A DNA stretch of 64,000 bases from Heterobilharzia americana (Eukaryota > Platyhelminthes > Trematoda > Strigeidida > Schistosomatidae): assembly GCA_944470555.2 (NCBI GenBank), contig OX104130.1, forward strand, positions 76,947,160 to 77,011,159. The letters run 5' to 3'. The notes under the pieces were generated by a model. That model was not told where the DNA came from. It did not search any database and saw only the letters and a program-made list of their open reading frames with translations. Below, in pieces: positions 20,426 to 32,903 of the stretch; the first letter of the stretch is position 1, and each line of letters begins with the position of its first letter. The translations under genes were made by a program, and so were the position numbers.

Positions 20426-20564
20426 ATGTCCTGTTCTTATTCATGAATAAATTCATATATTTCATCAGTTAAAGCATTTAACTAATCCGACCATGAAAAA
20501 AATATGGTGTGCTACTAGTAGCTGTATAATATAGGGATAAAACTTGTTTCAAGTTGTTATTCAT

Positions 20565-20790
20565 CGAAGGCTGACATCAGTTGGAGGAACAAATGAAACC
20601 CGGGAGCACTGGACAGCTGTTTCGTCCTAGTATGGGACTCCTCAGCAGTGCGCATCCACGACCCCACACCAGCAGGGATCGAACCCGCGACCTTCAGGTT
20701 CTACGGCCAGCGCGTTACCATTGAGCCACTGGGTCAGAATCCAATGCTCCATATTTCCAACTTCTGTTAGCCCACGATAAAACTTGTGCA
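20565..20790 (-). mobile_element. tRNA-derived SINE, minus, well preserved
   Basis: On the minus strand the head reads CAGTGGCTCAATGGTAACGC, GCTGGCCGTAGAACCTGAAGG, then GCGGGTTCGATCCCTGC with an excellent B box. Next come CTGAGGAGTCCCATACTAGG, ACGAAACAGCTGTCCAG, and the tail CCAACTGATGTCAGCCTTCG and GATGAATAACAACTTG. This is one of the best templates for the family consensus. Confidence 0.85.
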
Positions 20791-20824
20791 ACTTGTGTCA
20801 CACAGGGAAAGAGTTTCGTTTGTT

Positions 20825-21010
20825 GGATAAGATTTCGGACACAATTTATTCTCCATATTTATATCACGTCACTCCACAACTTCGAGACAGTTTATGTCTG
20901 TGATGACAAGGGTAGTAGAATTTTTCGTATATCTGGAACAGGTGCAGAGTCATTTTGATTGCATGCATTTGGTGTTGATTCGTTAAACAAATTCACACGG
21001 TTATCAATAT
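20825..21010 (+). repeat. Dispersed repeat shared with 57530-57715
   Basis: Both segments contain GACACAATTT, a run of TATATTCATAT-like sequence and GTGTTGATTCG(T/C)TAAACAAA followed by CGGTTATCAA, in the same order and spacing. No domain is recognised; it may be part of an unknown element. Confidence 0.5.
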
Positions 21011-21542
21011 ATCTCCACCCATTTAAGTTAGATTTTAACGCTGCCGCTCTATCCCAACCTACTGCGTGCTTGTGTGTAATTGCGTGCGAGTGTATGTATC
21101 ATTTACAAACACAAAGAACAAGCTTGTAACGCTAGATTGCCAGCGCTTTCACTGTGCTGAGGCGGTGAATACGCTGTCACTCCAAGATGTTTGCCTCCAC
21201 TTTGTACAAAACTTTGAAAGAAGACTCTCTTGGACCATAGTGACTAAAGAACCAAATGCTCAAGAATCGAGCTGTTGACGGCTTTACACTGTCATTTACA
21301 CAGCCGTGCAGGATAGTGTTTGGAGATACATTCGAATGTAACATTCTTTATGTGGACTATGTAACCAGACTCACAAGAGCAGGCGAACTGGTAAACACAC
21401 ATGCAGGTGGCCCAAAGCTGTAGTTTATCTTTCACAGACTTGAATTGATCAAAAAGCAACCAGCCAGGAGAAGACCAGGTGAACCCCTTGCTACCCCATT
21501 CTTTTGTCAATAAAGTTCATTACTGAATGTGAATTTAACATA
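21011..21542. other. No feature recognised
   Basis: Short frames on both strands (21066-21278 plus, 21292-21510 minus) are without recognisable domains. Confidence 0.45.
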
Positions 21543-24500
21543 AACTTCGCCTGGTTAACTAGTTCACAAGTTACTAGCCGGTCCTAAGCCAAGTTATAGA
21601 GGGAAGGTTGGGCATAGGGCTAGCAACCCTACACCGGAACACCAATCCAACTGTTACCGAAACTTCAAAGCGCAGATAAAATATAAAAAATAAAAACAAT
21701 TTATTCCTTGCTGGGGTGGGAGGGACGAAATGACGCCGGTTGGTGACAGCCTTCGGGAAGCTAGTCGGCCAACGTGTCTTCGCTTCTCTCGATGAAAGCG
21801 AAAGTAAACATGGGGATATGGAATGTCCTCATCATGGATGAAATAGCAAGGCTATCTAGATTGTGAAGGAGATGAGAAGATATGGCATAGAAGTGCTAGG
21901 AATCTGCGAATGCAGGTGAAATGGAAGTCGACTCTCCAAACTGTCAAATGGAGAGTTGAAAATCTGCTCCAATATTGTCACCTAGACGACAACCAGGAGC
22001 ACACTGAGGGAGTGGCTATCATGATTTTCCTAAGAACATCAAAGGCTCTCATGCAGTGGCAACCAATCTCCTCCTTCAGGATCAGCATTATGACAGCCAG
22101 ATAAATTCAACAGAAAAGGGAGGAAAGTCACAACACAGCATACTTCTCTTGACACGTCTAAATAAAGCGTATTAGGAGAAGAAAGAGGAATTCTATCGAA
22201 AACTGCAATCAGTACTAGACAAGACTCCAGTTGGTGACATCAAAATTGTAATATGTGCGGGGACATGAATTCAAAACTGGGAGCAGAAAACACAGGAAGA
22301 CAACTCATCATGCGTCGAGAGGCACTCGGTGAAATGATGAACGAGAACGGAGGTCTGTTTACAGACTTTCGCGTATTCAACCATTTGGTGATTGGAGACA
22401 CTGTGTACAAACACAAGGATATTCACAAAGCAACATCGATTTCACCTTACACCACATGGATACACCAAAAATCAGATTGACTTCATCTCAAAGTGAAGAA
22501 GGTGGAGACGAAGCATACTGGATACAAGATCAAGTTGAAACCCTTCAAAGTGGTTTGTGATATACCAAAGTTGAAACTCAACACCCACAGCAGAAACTGA
22601 AAGACGAAACTTCAAAAGACATTTTCACGTCATCGGGCATCAGGAAAAAATGGGAGACATAAGACAACATCCCAGAAGAAATCCTCATGGAAGAGCAATG
22701 GAACTCTTTGGAAGAGAAGTGGAAAGAAACATGCACAACCGTGTTAGGAAGGAAGAAGAAGAAAGATGAGACAATGAATGTATCTCGATGGATACATGGA
22801 AGCTGATAGAGCAGGGAGAGGAAGATGTTGGTGGTGAAGTAGAAGATGAACCAGTGCAAGGATGCTCAACAAGAAGAGGAACTGAATACAATGTATAAAA
22901 CACTACACTGAACAAAGAAGTGAAGAGGAGTGCACGCAAATACAAAAGACACTTCCACGACACATTGGCAAGTGAAGCGGAACAGGCTGCAGGCTGGTAG
23001 GAGAGACAGAAACCTGACAACATTGTATCAAATAACCAGGTGACCATCCATCCGGGGGGGAAGAGATCAACACAAAGCAGATAAAACCAATAAAAGATGA
23101 TGATGGTAATTTAATTACGAAAGAAGAGAAAGAGAGGAAACGATGTGCCGACCACTTCAAGAAGCTCTTGAATCGACCACCAATACCACCTGCACTTCGT
23201 CCTTAAATGCCACCTGCAACCCAGCCTCTGAACTACAAGTCAACATAAATCCTCCAACAAAAGTGGAAGTCCTGAACGCCATAAAGCCACTGGGATGCGG
23301 GAAAGCAGCAGGACCAGATGAGATCCCGCCAGAACCACCGAGAGCAGATGCAGAGACAACAGTGGACATATTCATAACACACCACTATTGCAGAAGGTGT
23401 GGAAGGAAGGGAAGGTATCTGCTGGTTGATTGGAAGAAGGGTTACCTGATGGAACTGCCGAAGAAGGGAGACCTCAGTGTTTGCAAGAACTGGCACGGAA
23501 TCACGCTCCACTCCTGTCCACACAAAGCAAGCAAAATATTAAGCCGCATCATCGTGGAGAGACTGAAGTAGGCACTGGATTCAAAACCACCACCGGAGCA
23601 AGCAGGCAGGCAGGCTTCAGGAAGTACAAAACATGTACAGACCAAATTGCAACGCTTCACATCATCATAGAACAGAGTATAGAATGACAGTCAACTCACT
23701 ACATCAACTCCATCTACTCTGAGAAGGCCTTCCACAGCATCGACCAACAAGTAATTACACAGACACCTGCTTCTACACTACGCAATACCACAAACATTCA
23801 TCAACCTCATTCAACAACTATATGAAGACACGACATGCCAGCCAACTTATTCACGATGGACAACTCAGCTCAGTGATGCCTTTGAAACGAAGTGAAGACA
23901 GGAGTAGAGCAAGGCTGCAACACCTACTATCAATCATGGTATTCCTGATTGTGGTCGACTGGATGGCATCATGCATCAGACAAGAGTGAGGAGCGAGAAG
24001 AGGGGCACACACTGGCTGGACCACAGGAGGGAACCTAGAAGATTTGGATTCGGCCAACGATGACTCGCGTCTACTGTTGCACAAACTGGAAGATCTACAG
24101 GCGAAAAGTAACAAGTTGCCTGTTGAGTTGAGGCAGGGCGGCGAAGATGGGACACCATTCAAGTGAATGTGGAGAAGACAGAGGTGATGATGATACCCAA
24201 TCAACAACAACACCACCGACAACGACAACGATAAGCTCCAATGACCATCAACTGGAGAGAGTTAAAGGAAGTAGCCTCCTTCACCTACCTATCTAGGCAG
24301 GCAGCACTGTTTCAACTACAGGCGCCACAGGCACAGGCACAGACGAGGATGTCAAAGTCAGCCATAATCGGAAAAGCAAGACAGGCATTCATTAGCGTGA
24401 ACACCAGTGTGCAGATCTTCTACACTCCACTCCACTCCACTCCAGTCAGCATAAAGCGTGAACATTTTCGGGATTTTCTACACCAACTTCAGTCAAGTCA

Positions 24501-24967
24501 GTGATTGTGTATGTTTCAGAGACTTGGTGTGTTATGGAAGGGATTTCGAATAAACTACAGACATTCATCAACACTCGCCACCTACGCTGTGTCGTTACTG
24601 AAGCTCAAGTGAGATGGTCAGAAAGAATAAGCAATAAGGAGCTCTGGGAACGAACCAACCAAGAGTCTATCACTGAACAAATATGCAGTGGAATGAAGTA
24701 GAGATGGATTGGATTGGGCATACACTGAGAAGGCCGACTGAGGACATCACGCACCAGGACAATCACTAGAGCGGAACCCCGATGGGAAGTGACGAGTTTG
24801 GTGTCTGAGATGAGGGTGACATGGAGGAGGTGGTGTGTGTGAGGATGAAATGAGGGCTTGTGGGCTGTCGTGGAGCCAGGTTGAAAAGATTTCCGAGAGG
24901 AGAGTGGAATGGAGACGTGCTGGAAAATCCCTATGTTTCATTAGGAACCCAAGGGACTAATAATAAT
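21543..24967 (+). mobile_element. RTE copy, near full length, defective lineage
   Basis: It starts with the RTE 5' end (CGCCTGGTTAACTAGTTCAC) and ends GGGACTAATAATAAT. Endonuclease blocks appear near 22250 (CGDMNSKLGAENTGRQL) and RT blocks near 23260-23570 (NAIKPLGCGKAAGPDEIPPE, LPKKGDLSVCKNWHGI). Small insertions and deletions break the frame throughout. The region that should hold the FADD box (24030-24060) is frameshifted and reads DSANDDSRLLLHKLEDLQAK. No convincing flanking duplication is visible. Its last 1.15 kb is almost identical to 29769-30924. Confidence 0.95.
23143..23571 (+). pseudogene. RTE reverse transcriptase, N-terminal part
   Basis: An open stretch of 142 codons matching the intact RTE protein from about its residue 470 to 590: ELQVNINPPTKVEVLNAIKP, GKAAGPDEIPPE and YLMELPKKGDLSVCKNWHGI. 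An insertion shifts the RILERL-type block at its end. It is an isolated piece of a dead copy, listed because it is the longest open part of that copy. Confidence 0.8.
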
Positions 24968-25214
24968 ACTTGTAATCATCGACTGAATTTTTTGACGATA
25001 TACTCTAGGTTCTATCTACCCGATCGCCATCTGATCAAACTCTTTCTTCAGCTATAAAGAATCTGTAAAAGTGTATGCTTTATTGTCTTCAAGACAACTT
25101 GAGATAGTCAATGTTTCATCTAACATTTTCAAGAGAATTTGTTTTAAGTGATATATTTTCATGATCAATTAAATATAATACTTCCTTCTACCATGTAAAT
25201 TACTTTTAATCTTA

Positions 25215-25590
25215 TTTTCAACTAAATGAATTATTCATTTATCTTATATCTGTGGATGATCGTGAAATTTTCGATGGATTTATGGATGGCAAGTGCTTCA
25301 ATAAATTTAAGCACTCGGTTGTGACCACTTTTATGTAGTACTTTAAAGGCTGTTTTCATGTCCATCTTATGGTTAGTTTCTAGTATATGTATAGATGAAG
25401 ATGGATGTTTGTCACCTACACCTATCTAGTCTGTTGAGGTCATTTGTTTTTGGGGCCACTTAGGTACATATTCAACCTTCCTTAAGGTTTAAACCCCCTT
25501 TATGTATACAAAAACAATTCGTACTCACGATGAACCTATCTTGGTAGTATTGATTTTAATTTTCATACCAAGAGTAAAGTTTTTTTCTGT
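25215..25590 (-). pseudogene. PLE GIY-YIG C-terminal fragment
   Basis: On the minus strand the frame gives HILETNHKMDMKTAFKVLHK then SGHNRVLKFIEALAIHK, matching the end of PLE proteins (compare EALAIHKQKPRL at 19910-19940). Further upstream, VEYVPKWPQKQM resembles the histidine-containing block after the GIY-YIG core (VAEHYPVWL at 19737-19760). The core itself is decayed. No inverted arms are seen next to it. Confidence 0.7.
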
Positions 25591-26449
25591 TTTTCTCTCC
25601 CTTCCTATTCCTATGTTTCCTATTAACTTCATTGACCTTTTTCGTAAATTTTTACATAAATAGTTCGACAAGTGATTAGATTGTTCGAAGTGCATAGCGC
25701 CAATACATCACATGTTTCAGATATTATTCGTCTTCTCATTACTCTGTTTAAATTTATCAAAGGAACCAGCTGGTTATATAATAATCTTTTGTGTAATTTT
25801 GTATTCTGCAAAAATATCTGATCATAAATTAACTGTCACTTCAAAATTTTTAACTGTTTGGTTTCCGTTAATTTTTCAAGTTTAAAATCATACTTATTTT
25901 GAGTTTGGTCTCGAATAGACTTCAACGGAATATACAGCATACTGAGGCTGTTTTTTTTTTCTTCAATGCCTTAGTTGTTGTTTTTAAGATACTTTTACCA
26001 AAACAAAGGGTTTGTAAATATGAAACAATGCGGAAGCTTGATGATACGTCAAAGGATCCTACGCAATTTCAAGAAACATTTATATCTTTAATGCAGATGA
26101 CGAATTTGAGGGTCTCGTGTAAGCAATATGCCAAGATTTGTTTCCATACAAGTTTTAGAACTACAGTCACTTAATCATCTGGTTATGTGTTGGTGACGTT
26201 GACCTTGATAACCTGTATGACAAACTAATAACTCTGCTTGAATTTCTGCGCTGACTGACTGAACTACCATCATCAAAATCACATACGCTTTTGTGTTGAT
26301 TTCCAAATCAAGAACGGTTGCTAATGGAGCACAAGCTGCCCATTTCACTGTTATGCTTTCAACACTGTTATTATTAACATTATGCAAACGTGGTTGTCGT
26401 GAATCAGTATTCTGGTGTACGAAGCTACATTATTTGAAGCAATTAGTCT
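25591..26449. other. No gene recognised
   Basis: One plus-strand frame (25899-26174, 91 codons) and one minus-strand frame (26175-26387, 70 codons) are open, but neither shows a domain I know. Confidence 0.45.
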
Positions 26450-27000
26450 TGGGCTAGAGTCTTACTGGGAACCACATCACTCACCGAGAAGAAAGTATAT
26501 CAAGCAGACAGATAGGAAATAGGAATAAACAAGTTGTCCTGGATTCCTCAGTTACCTATTATCCATCATCACTATCAAGATAGTTCGTTTTTATTGTTCC
26601 ACTTCAGTATTTTTTGTCATCTCCATTCATACAATTTCTGCTTAGTTATTACAAATAAAATTCCGATCAAAAGTATTATTGAATGACTAAACTATGTAGA
26701 TGGTAACGTTTACTGTTTCATACATAAAAAACTTAGCAGAACTGCTGGGTGGCTAAGGGTGACTGATATGTAGCACTCCAATAAGATGCATCGCGATATC
26801 AACAGAACTAACGGTTTACAGAGCTCCAGAGGCATATATGGTTGTATATCCTTTAAATACACTATTCGAAGCCTTAAATGATATCATAACTTATAGTTTA
26901 ACGTCTAAATTGTCACTGTAGAAAAGAAATTCAGCCTTATAATTACTGTCAAAACTATCCGACAACTATATGGCAAATGTTGGGAACCTTCGAAAACGTT
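26450..27000 (+). mobile_element. Degenerate Sm-alpha-like repeat with 3' extension
   Basis: It holds GGGAACCACATCACTCACCG, a decayed hammerhead and CTATTATCCATCATC, the same order as at 8797-8972. The ~400 bp after it share short blocks with the DNA after the SINE at 36246-36440 (CATACAATTTCTGCTTAGTTA versus CATCAGATTTCTACATAGTT; CCAATAAGATGCATC versus CCAGTAAGATGTATT; TTCAGCCTTATAATTACTGT versus TTAGCCTCATAATTACTGTT). The dispersed unit is therefore longer than the SINE itself. Confidence 0.6.
26488..26545 (+). ncRNA. Decayed hammerhead ribozyme
   Basis: GTTGTCCTGGATTCC keeps the GTC cleavage triplet and the stem I strand. The CTGATGA box has become CAGACAGA and the GAAA box is lost (AATAAAC). 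It should be inactive. Confidence 0.6.
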
Positions 27001-28087
27001 GTACCCATTGAATGAATGATTACAATTACAATTAAGGCTTCATAGTTGATGACAATTTCATCCCATACCATTTTTTAGCATCCTTATGACTGTAATTTTA
27101 TTTTAACACCCAAATCACTATTAACATTGATTACTGAGGTATGCAAATAGCAACAATAAAAGACTGAGAATCATATTTTTCTACAAATGAATAAAAACAT
27201 TGACCTTACAAGGTGTTTAATCGACTCATAATTAGTAATAAAAGTATATATAGTTATGTTCACATTTTTAAAACAATGTACAAATAGGCTGAACTGAATT
27301 CCTAATTTTGTTGATTCGATTCATTTTTGTTTATAAATATGGTAGGAAGTTTTACTAACAGGGTCATATGCTAATTGAATAGACACTAACAGAGTTAAAT
27401 GGTACCAAAAAAAACTGTAATTAATTGATATTTATGCATTTAAAAGAGATTAATTTTAGTTTATTGAAGATAATCTTCAGAAAGTATTGCTTCAAATAAG
27501 TTGACATTCTTCCATCTATCCCCTCAAAGGTCTCAGCCCATATCACACAGTTTCATTTTCAATTCTTCCATTCATCTATAAAAAGACTTTATAACACTCT
27601 AGTATGAAAAGAAATGCAGAAAATTATTTTATTTCGAATATGAAAACCAGAGTGGAGATTGTTTAATCCACCTATATAATAATCATTATGCTTAAATCGA
27701 GGTTTCCACATAGACTGATTAAGTGGGGAACGAAATTAGAAGCTGAGCACAGTACTAAAGCTACCAATCGATTTCTGAATGGAGATACCTAGTTCTCGAT
27801 CACATGGTTATTTACAACCACAAAGTATTCTAAGAAAAAAATGAAAGTAACATTTTAAAAACTAACTGCGTTCAGATTAGTTAGCATAGATATATAACGA
27901 AAGCCAACTAAAGTTGAAATGTAGAGTGATCGTTATTCCTTTCCTCTACTTATTTTCACAGTTTCATGATTTAAAGAAAGCAACGAATGAGAAAAAAGCA
28001 GGATCTAATAAATTCATTAATCTCGGTAGTACTCGTCAGCTGGATGATCTACATACTTGATTATAAATACCACTAAACAATGCAGAA

Positions 28088-28088
<1 letters not shown>
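27001..28088. other. No feature recognised
   Basis: Very AT-rich DNA without open frames of note or recognised repeats. Confidence 0.5.

Positions 28089-28089
<1 letters not shown>

Positions 28090-28145
<56 letters not shown>
28090..28145. repeat. (TA)n microsatellite, ~56 bp
   Basis: Uninterrupted TA dinucleotide run. Any open frame across it (YIYIY repeats) is an artefact of the repeat. Confidence 0.95.
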
Positions 28146-28148
<3 letters not shown>

Positions 28149-28517
28149 TCTGAGACTTCAATTTAAGTGTACCAACATAGAAATGAACAATTTTGACAGG
28201 TCAAGTGGTAGTGCAAAGTGTAGAAGTGGAAGTTTACAACCTCCTAAACATTCATGGACAGGATAGAACTTTATTTTAGGAGTTTTGTTCTGACCCATTG
28301 GAAAATGAGTATAGTCAGAGTGCTGTTTAATAGAGCTAGGAAAATTTGTTCTGACAATACACTAGACTCTGAAATGATGACTTTGAAAAAGTGCTAATGA
28401 AGAATAGGTAACCAGAAAGCTTTATTAACAAAGATATAAAATGAGTAGGAAGCAGAACAATGTCCTAGACAGTATAGAAAAAGCCAGTCTATAGCACCTT
28501 GTCATTCAGAGGTGACG

Positions 28518-28979
28518 ATGTGCCAGAAGTAGTTTGACGAGGGCTGAAGAATTCTATCAGAAGTTTATCAGGACTTATTACGCTGCTAAACTCGCCCTCT
28601 TCAGCACCGTTAAAAGGGTACTTCAACAATCAGGGAAAGACAATTCTGTGATTCTCGACATGCATGAATGCATATTTCCACTTGAATGTACCTGCGGAAG
28701 CAAATACATTGGTCGTGCGCTGAGGCGTCAATCTACTTGAATAGTTGAGCACCTACCCGAATGGCTAACACATGCCGAGAAAAACACCCCGAGAGGCTTA
28801 GTAACGAAACACCTTATGGATTATGGACATGACACTGGTATCCGTAATTCTTTTACGATTCTCAATAGACAGAAAAATAAGAAATTGCTTGGAATTGTAA
28901 AAGCCTATGCTACTGGAGTTCTCAAACCAAACCTTTGCTTTCAGAGGGAAATGGTATTTGGCTTGAATCTCCCACGATA
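28518..28979 (+). pseudogene. PLE C-terminal GIY-YIG fragment
   Basis: The frame reads LTRAEEFYQKFIRTYYAAKL, then PLECTCGSKYIGRALRRQS, a stop at 28738, then IVEHLPEWLTHAEKNTPRGL, HLMDYGHDTGIRNSFTIL and GVLKPNLCFQREMVFGLNLP to a final stop. TCGSKYIG is the second half of the GIY-YIG core, and R and E-containing helices follow as in the family. The reverse transcriptase is missing, so this is a 5'-truncated insertion with one nonsense mutation. A tRNA-like sequence follows at 29221. Confidence 0.85.
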
Positions 28980-29220
28980 GCAGGTACAGCGTCGTCTAAT
29001 CGTACTCAATCTTTCTAACTTCCTGTTCACTCATCATCATCACTCATCTTATATTTTTATTCTCCTTCCATGATTTGCATCGCCTAATTAATCTTATTCT
29101 CATTACCACTGTTATCCTTGCTGTTCATCTCAATGCATACCTTTTTTTCTTATCCTGTCTGCTCAAGTACTATTAATTACCTTGTTTTGAATGACATCAT
29201 ATCGACTCAGTTCTCATCTC

Positions 29221-29345
29221 TGGCCTCGTAGCTCAGTTGGTAGAGCACCTGGACGGAAACCCGGTGGTCACTGGCTTGAATCTCGCAGCGGTTCAAATTT
29301 TCATTTCACCTTCAATCATCACCCAGTATAAAATACTAGTCTGCC
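29221..29345 (+). mobile_element. tRNA-like SINE head (second type)
   Basis: GGCCTCGTAGCTCAGTTGG followed by TAGAGCACC is an excellent A box and D arm. GGCTTGAATCTCGC is a B box with one change from GGTTCRANNCC. The spacer between them is too long and unpaired for a normal anticodon arm, so this is not a working tRNA gene. A close relative lies on the minus strand at 57840-57960. It shares the GGT-GGTC/GCTGG block and the TTTC(A/T)C(C/G)CCTTCA(A/G)TCA tail. Confidence 0.75.
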
Positions 29346-29756
29346 AAACCACAACTATCTCATATAGTCAAAATGATAATTACTAGTACTATTATTATTA
29401 TTTTCCTACTTGAAATTCATAGGACTTTTAGACTGTAGTATTACCTAAACTCGTAGTTTATCATATAACCTTTCCCTAAACCATAAATTAATTGAAGGAT
29501 AACATTCTTTGTCATCTAACAACATGTAACATTTTGTTTTCGTTGTATACTTCAAATCAAAGCACTCGTCTGATAGTTGGAATTTCGATATATGAAATTT
29601 CGTGGTAGATTCCGGAGTATTTGGACTTCCGTCTGAATATAACTAACACTGAGAAAGAAGTCTCGTATGTCTTTTTACCAGCAGGAATGTCTAAAAATAT
29701 TCAGAGAGTATAAATGTCCACGTACACTAGTAACCACTATGGAATAAATCATCCCC
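29346..29756. other. No feature recognised
   Basis: AT-rich spacer containing a short ATT run (29393-29404). No frames of note. Confidence 0.5.
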
Positions 29757-30936
29757 ATTTACCACTCAACAACTATATGAAGACACGACATGCCAGCCAA
29801 CTTATTCACGATGGACAACTCAGCTCAGTGATGCCTTTGAAACGAAGTGAAGACAGGAGTAAAGCAAGGCTGCAACACCTACTATCAATCATGATATTCC
29901 TGATTGTGGTCGACTGGATGGCATCATGCAGCAGACAAGAGTGAGGAGCGAGAAGAGGGTGCACACACTGGCTGGACCACAGGAGGGAACCTAGAAGATT
30001 TGGATTTGGCCAACGATGACTCGTGTCTACTATTGCACAAACTCGAAGATCTACAGGCGAAAAGTAACAAGTTGCCTGTTGAGTTGAGGCAGAGCAGCGA
30101 AGATGGGACACCATTCAAGTGAATGTGGAGAAGACAGAGGTGATGAAGATACCCAACCAACAACGACAACGATAAGCTCCAATGACCATCAACTGGAGAG
30201 AGTTAAAGGAAGTAGCCTCCTTCACCTACCTATCTAGGCGGGCAGCACTGTTTCAACTACAGGCGCCACAGGCACAGGCACAGACGAGGATGTCAAAGTC
30301 AGCTATAATCGGAAAAGCAAGACAGGCATTCATTAGCGTGAACACCAGTGTGCAGATCTTCTACACTCCACTCCACTCCACTCCAGTCAGCATAAAGCGT
30401 GAACATTTTCGGGATTTTCTACACCAACTTCAGTCAAGTCAGTGATTGTGTATGTTTCAGAGACTTGGTGTGTTATGGAAGGGATTTCGAATAAACTACA
30501 GACATTCATCAACACTCGCCACCTACGCTGTGTCGTTACTGAAGCTCAAGTGAGATGGTCAGAAAGAATAAGCAATAAGGAGCTCTGGGAACGAACCAAC
30601 CAAGAGTCTATCACTGAACAAATATGCAGTGGAATGAAGTAGAGATGGATTGGATTGGGCATACACTGAGAAGGCCGACTGAGGACATCACGCACCAGGA
30701 CAATCACTAGAGCGGAACCCCGATGGGAAGTGACGAGTTTGGTGTCTGAGATGAGGGTGACATGGAGGAGGTGGTGTGTGTGAGGATGAAATGAGGGCTT
30801 GTGGGCTGTCGTGGAGCCAGGTTGAAAAGATTTCCGAGAGGAGAGTGGAATGGAGACGTGCTAGAGAATCCCTATGTTCCATTAGGAACCCAAGGGACTA
30901 ATAATAATAATAATAATAATAATAATTTACCACTCA
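29757..30936 (+). mobile_element. RTE copy, 5'-truncated, with 12-bp TSD
   Basis: The body (29769-30924, about 1.16 kb) is the RTE 3' third, ending GGGACTAATAATAATAATAA. ATTTACCACTCA occurs at 29757-29768 and again at 30925-30936, a perfect target-site duplication. It is nearly identical to the end of the copy at 21543-24967, including the same frame-breaking CTCCACTCCACTCCAC run and the premature stop in VETRCVMEGIS-to-SGMK-type pieces. It cannot encode a functional protein. Confidence 0.95.
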
Positions 30937-31489
30937 TGCTTACAGACAGAGGTTTCGTCTGACTTACATGAATTAATTCGCAGAATAGAATTTCAAAAAT
31001 AAAACGAACAATGTGAGCGAAGAAATATCTAATTTCAATTAGTTCCTCATCAATGGCTCTACACTAATATATAGCATTTTCAAAACATAAAATGACATAC
31101 CAATCTAGTGATGAGAGTTGTTTAATGAAAGGTTATCAATGTCAAAGTTTCAATAAGGTGATAATTGATCTGGTAATTAAGACAATTAACTAAAGCATAG
31201 AATAATTATAATAGAAAGATTTTGTGAAATCTTAAACTGGTTGTTACATAATTGATATTTTGTATGATGGTAGCTAAAGAGTGAAAATGAACTGTTACGT
31301 AAAGTGGTAAATTATTCACGGTAATTAGAGACAGCAGGGGGAGAAGAAGATGGCTAAATCTGTAATAATAATAATAATAATAGAGCTATTAAAACATTAG
31401 TTATAGTCAATTGTGTGGTGAATGAAATGAAGAGTCTTGTTATAATAAATAAGCTATACAGGTGGCTAAGGCAAAGAAAGAGGCTGCAT

Positions 31490-31945
31490 GAATTTCTTCT
31501 GAACACACAGACTTAGCTTTTTTAGGTGGATTCCTATGGCTTCTGCTGTATGTAAAAGACGAACTCGTAGGGCATGGGTGAGGTTAGAAGGAATGTGATA
31601 AATAACTTTAAAAGCATTATGAATGTTAACTCGGTGGTCGGTGTCAATCAGATGAGACAGTATTGAGCTTCGTATCGATCTGGTTTGCCCCTTACTTATC
31701 CATGAAGGGTGATGTTCAGCGATTCGACGACGGACTTGCCTAACTGTACGTCCTATTTAACTAGCTCCATAGGAACAGTTGAACTGGTAAATTCACATAG
31801 AAGAGGAGACATCAGGTAGTCTGTCTTTAGTCCATATGGTCATTTTCGGCCGACTGTAGAATACACAGCATGACTTTGCAGCATTAAATGATCTTCGTAT
31901 GGCATTTCTTAAGCGTTGTGTCACAATTTCGCTGATGATGTCACC
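31490..31945 (-). pseudogene. PLE GIY-YIG region, decayed
   Basis: Downstream of the RT, after a stop, the same frame continues IISEIVTQRLRNAIRRSFNA. Next comes an IYQFNCSYGAS-stop-IGRTVRQ block and then RRRIAEHHPSWISKGQ. It ends SSILSHLIDTDHRVNIHNAF and EAIGIHLKK. The CSCGxxYIG signature has become CSYGAS-stop-IG: the second cysteine is a tyrosine and the catalytic tyrosine codon is a stop. The nuclease is dead. Confidence 0.75.
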
Positions 31946-32903
31946 TCAAAATTGTAATCTTAGGAACAATGTTTTCTTGGGGACTGTAGGTATTCTGGTT
32001 CTCATATTAGATGTGTCCACATTTTTAGCCAGCAACGTTTCTGGATATCCATTACTGCTCAGTATATCATGGATAATTTGAAGCTCTTCGTCAAACGTAT
32101 CATATGAAGAGATGAGTCTAGCCCGATGGACCAAACATTTAACTGAATTTCGTTTATATTGCAAGGGGATGAAACTCAAGAAGTGGGTGTATTGGTCTAT
32201 TGGCGTTGGTTTCCGATACATACTTCTTTTTTCAGTTCTATCCAACTTCCTTGTGAATTGAATATCTAAGAAGGTGGTGCTGTCATCACTTTCTGTCTCA
32301 TTGGTGAAGGTTATTGCTGGATGGATGCTATTGAATTTATCTAGTACGATCCTTGCATCGTTCTCGTTACTCGCAATCAAGAATGTATCACGGATATAAC
32401 GGCAGTAAAATTCTAACCCACTTATGATACTTTCCAAAGTAACATTTTCTAATTTCGCTAAGAAAAATCCGCTAAGATTGGGCCTAGTGGTGACCCCATA
32501 GCGACATCGTCTGACTGAAGAGAAAGTGTACATTCATTGTACATAGTAATAGAAGCTCTTTCAAGGTGGATGCCGTAATTCCAACTTTTATATTTCTCTT
32601 TTCCAGTTCGCTACATATGAAGTCCACTGTTTCCATCAGTGGGACATTTATGAACAGGGATGATACGTCTAGGGATATCACAGATTTATTATTCACATTC
32701 AAATCTCTTATCTTATCAATTGAGAGAAAAGTACCTTTGACGCTGTGCTTTACAACCTGCTTATGTAATGATTGCAAGAGTTGTACTAGCCATTTCGCTG
32801 TCGCATGATACGGAGAGTTTGACATGTCAAGAATTGGTCGGAGTGGTAATCCGTTCTTATGCACTTTTGGTAACCCTATAACCTCGGTGTTACTGTGCCA
32901 CAA
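31946..32903 (-). pseudogene. PLE reverse transcriptase
   Basis: Two overlapping frames carry the polymerase. The first has IGLPKVHKNGLPLRPILDMS, the PLE-specific block, and SVISLDVSSLFINVPLMETV. After a frameshift near 32510 the second has VTTRPNLSGFFLAKLENVTL, then the catalytic box as YIRD (CRYIRDTFLIAS, about 32378-32413), SIHPAITFTNETESDDSTTF and SMYRKPTPIDQYTHFLS. The first aspartate of YIDD is an arginine, so the polymerase would be inactive even if the frame were whole. Confidence 0.9.

Larger units (their letters stand above)
17656..20430 (+). mobile_element. Penelope-like element, nearly complete but broken
   Basis: A plus-strand PLE: N-terminal region, reverse transcriptase and C-terminal GIY-YIG region, followed by about 330 bp of AT-rich 3' DNA and the tail motif at 20333-20425. 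The 5' end abuts an RTE fragment. At least five frameshifts or stops interrupt the frame, so it is dead. Confidence 0.85.

Noticed and set aside
21543..24967. Target-site duplication for this RTE copy (ATAAACTT / ATAATACTT)
   Set aside because: The match is short, gapped and overlaps the AAT tail; it is no better than chance in AT-rich DNA.
29221..29293. A functional tRNA gene
   Set aside because: A and B boxes are good, but the middle cannot form an anticodon arm, and a related copy with the same unusual spacer lies at 57840-57960, as for a SINE.
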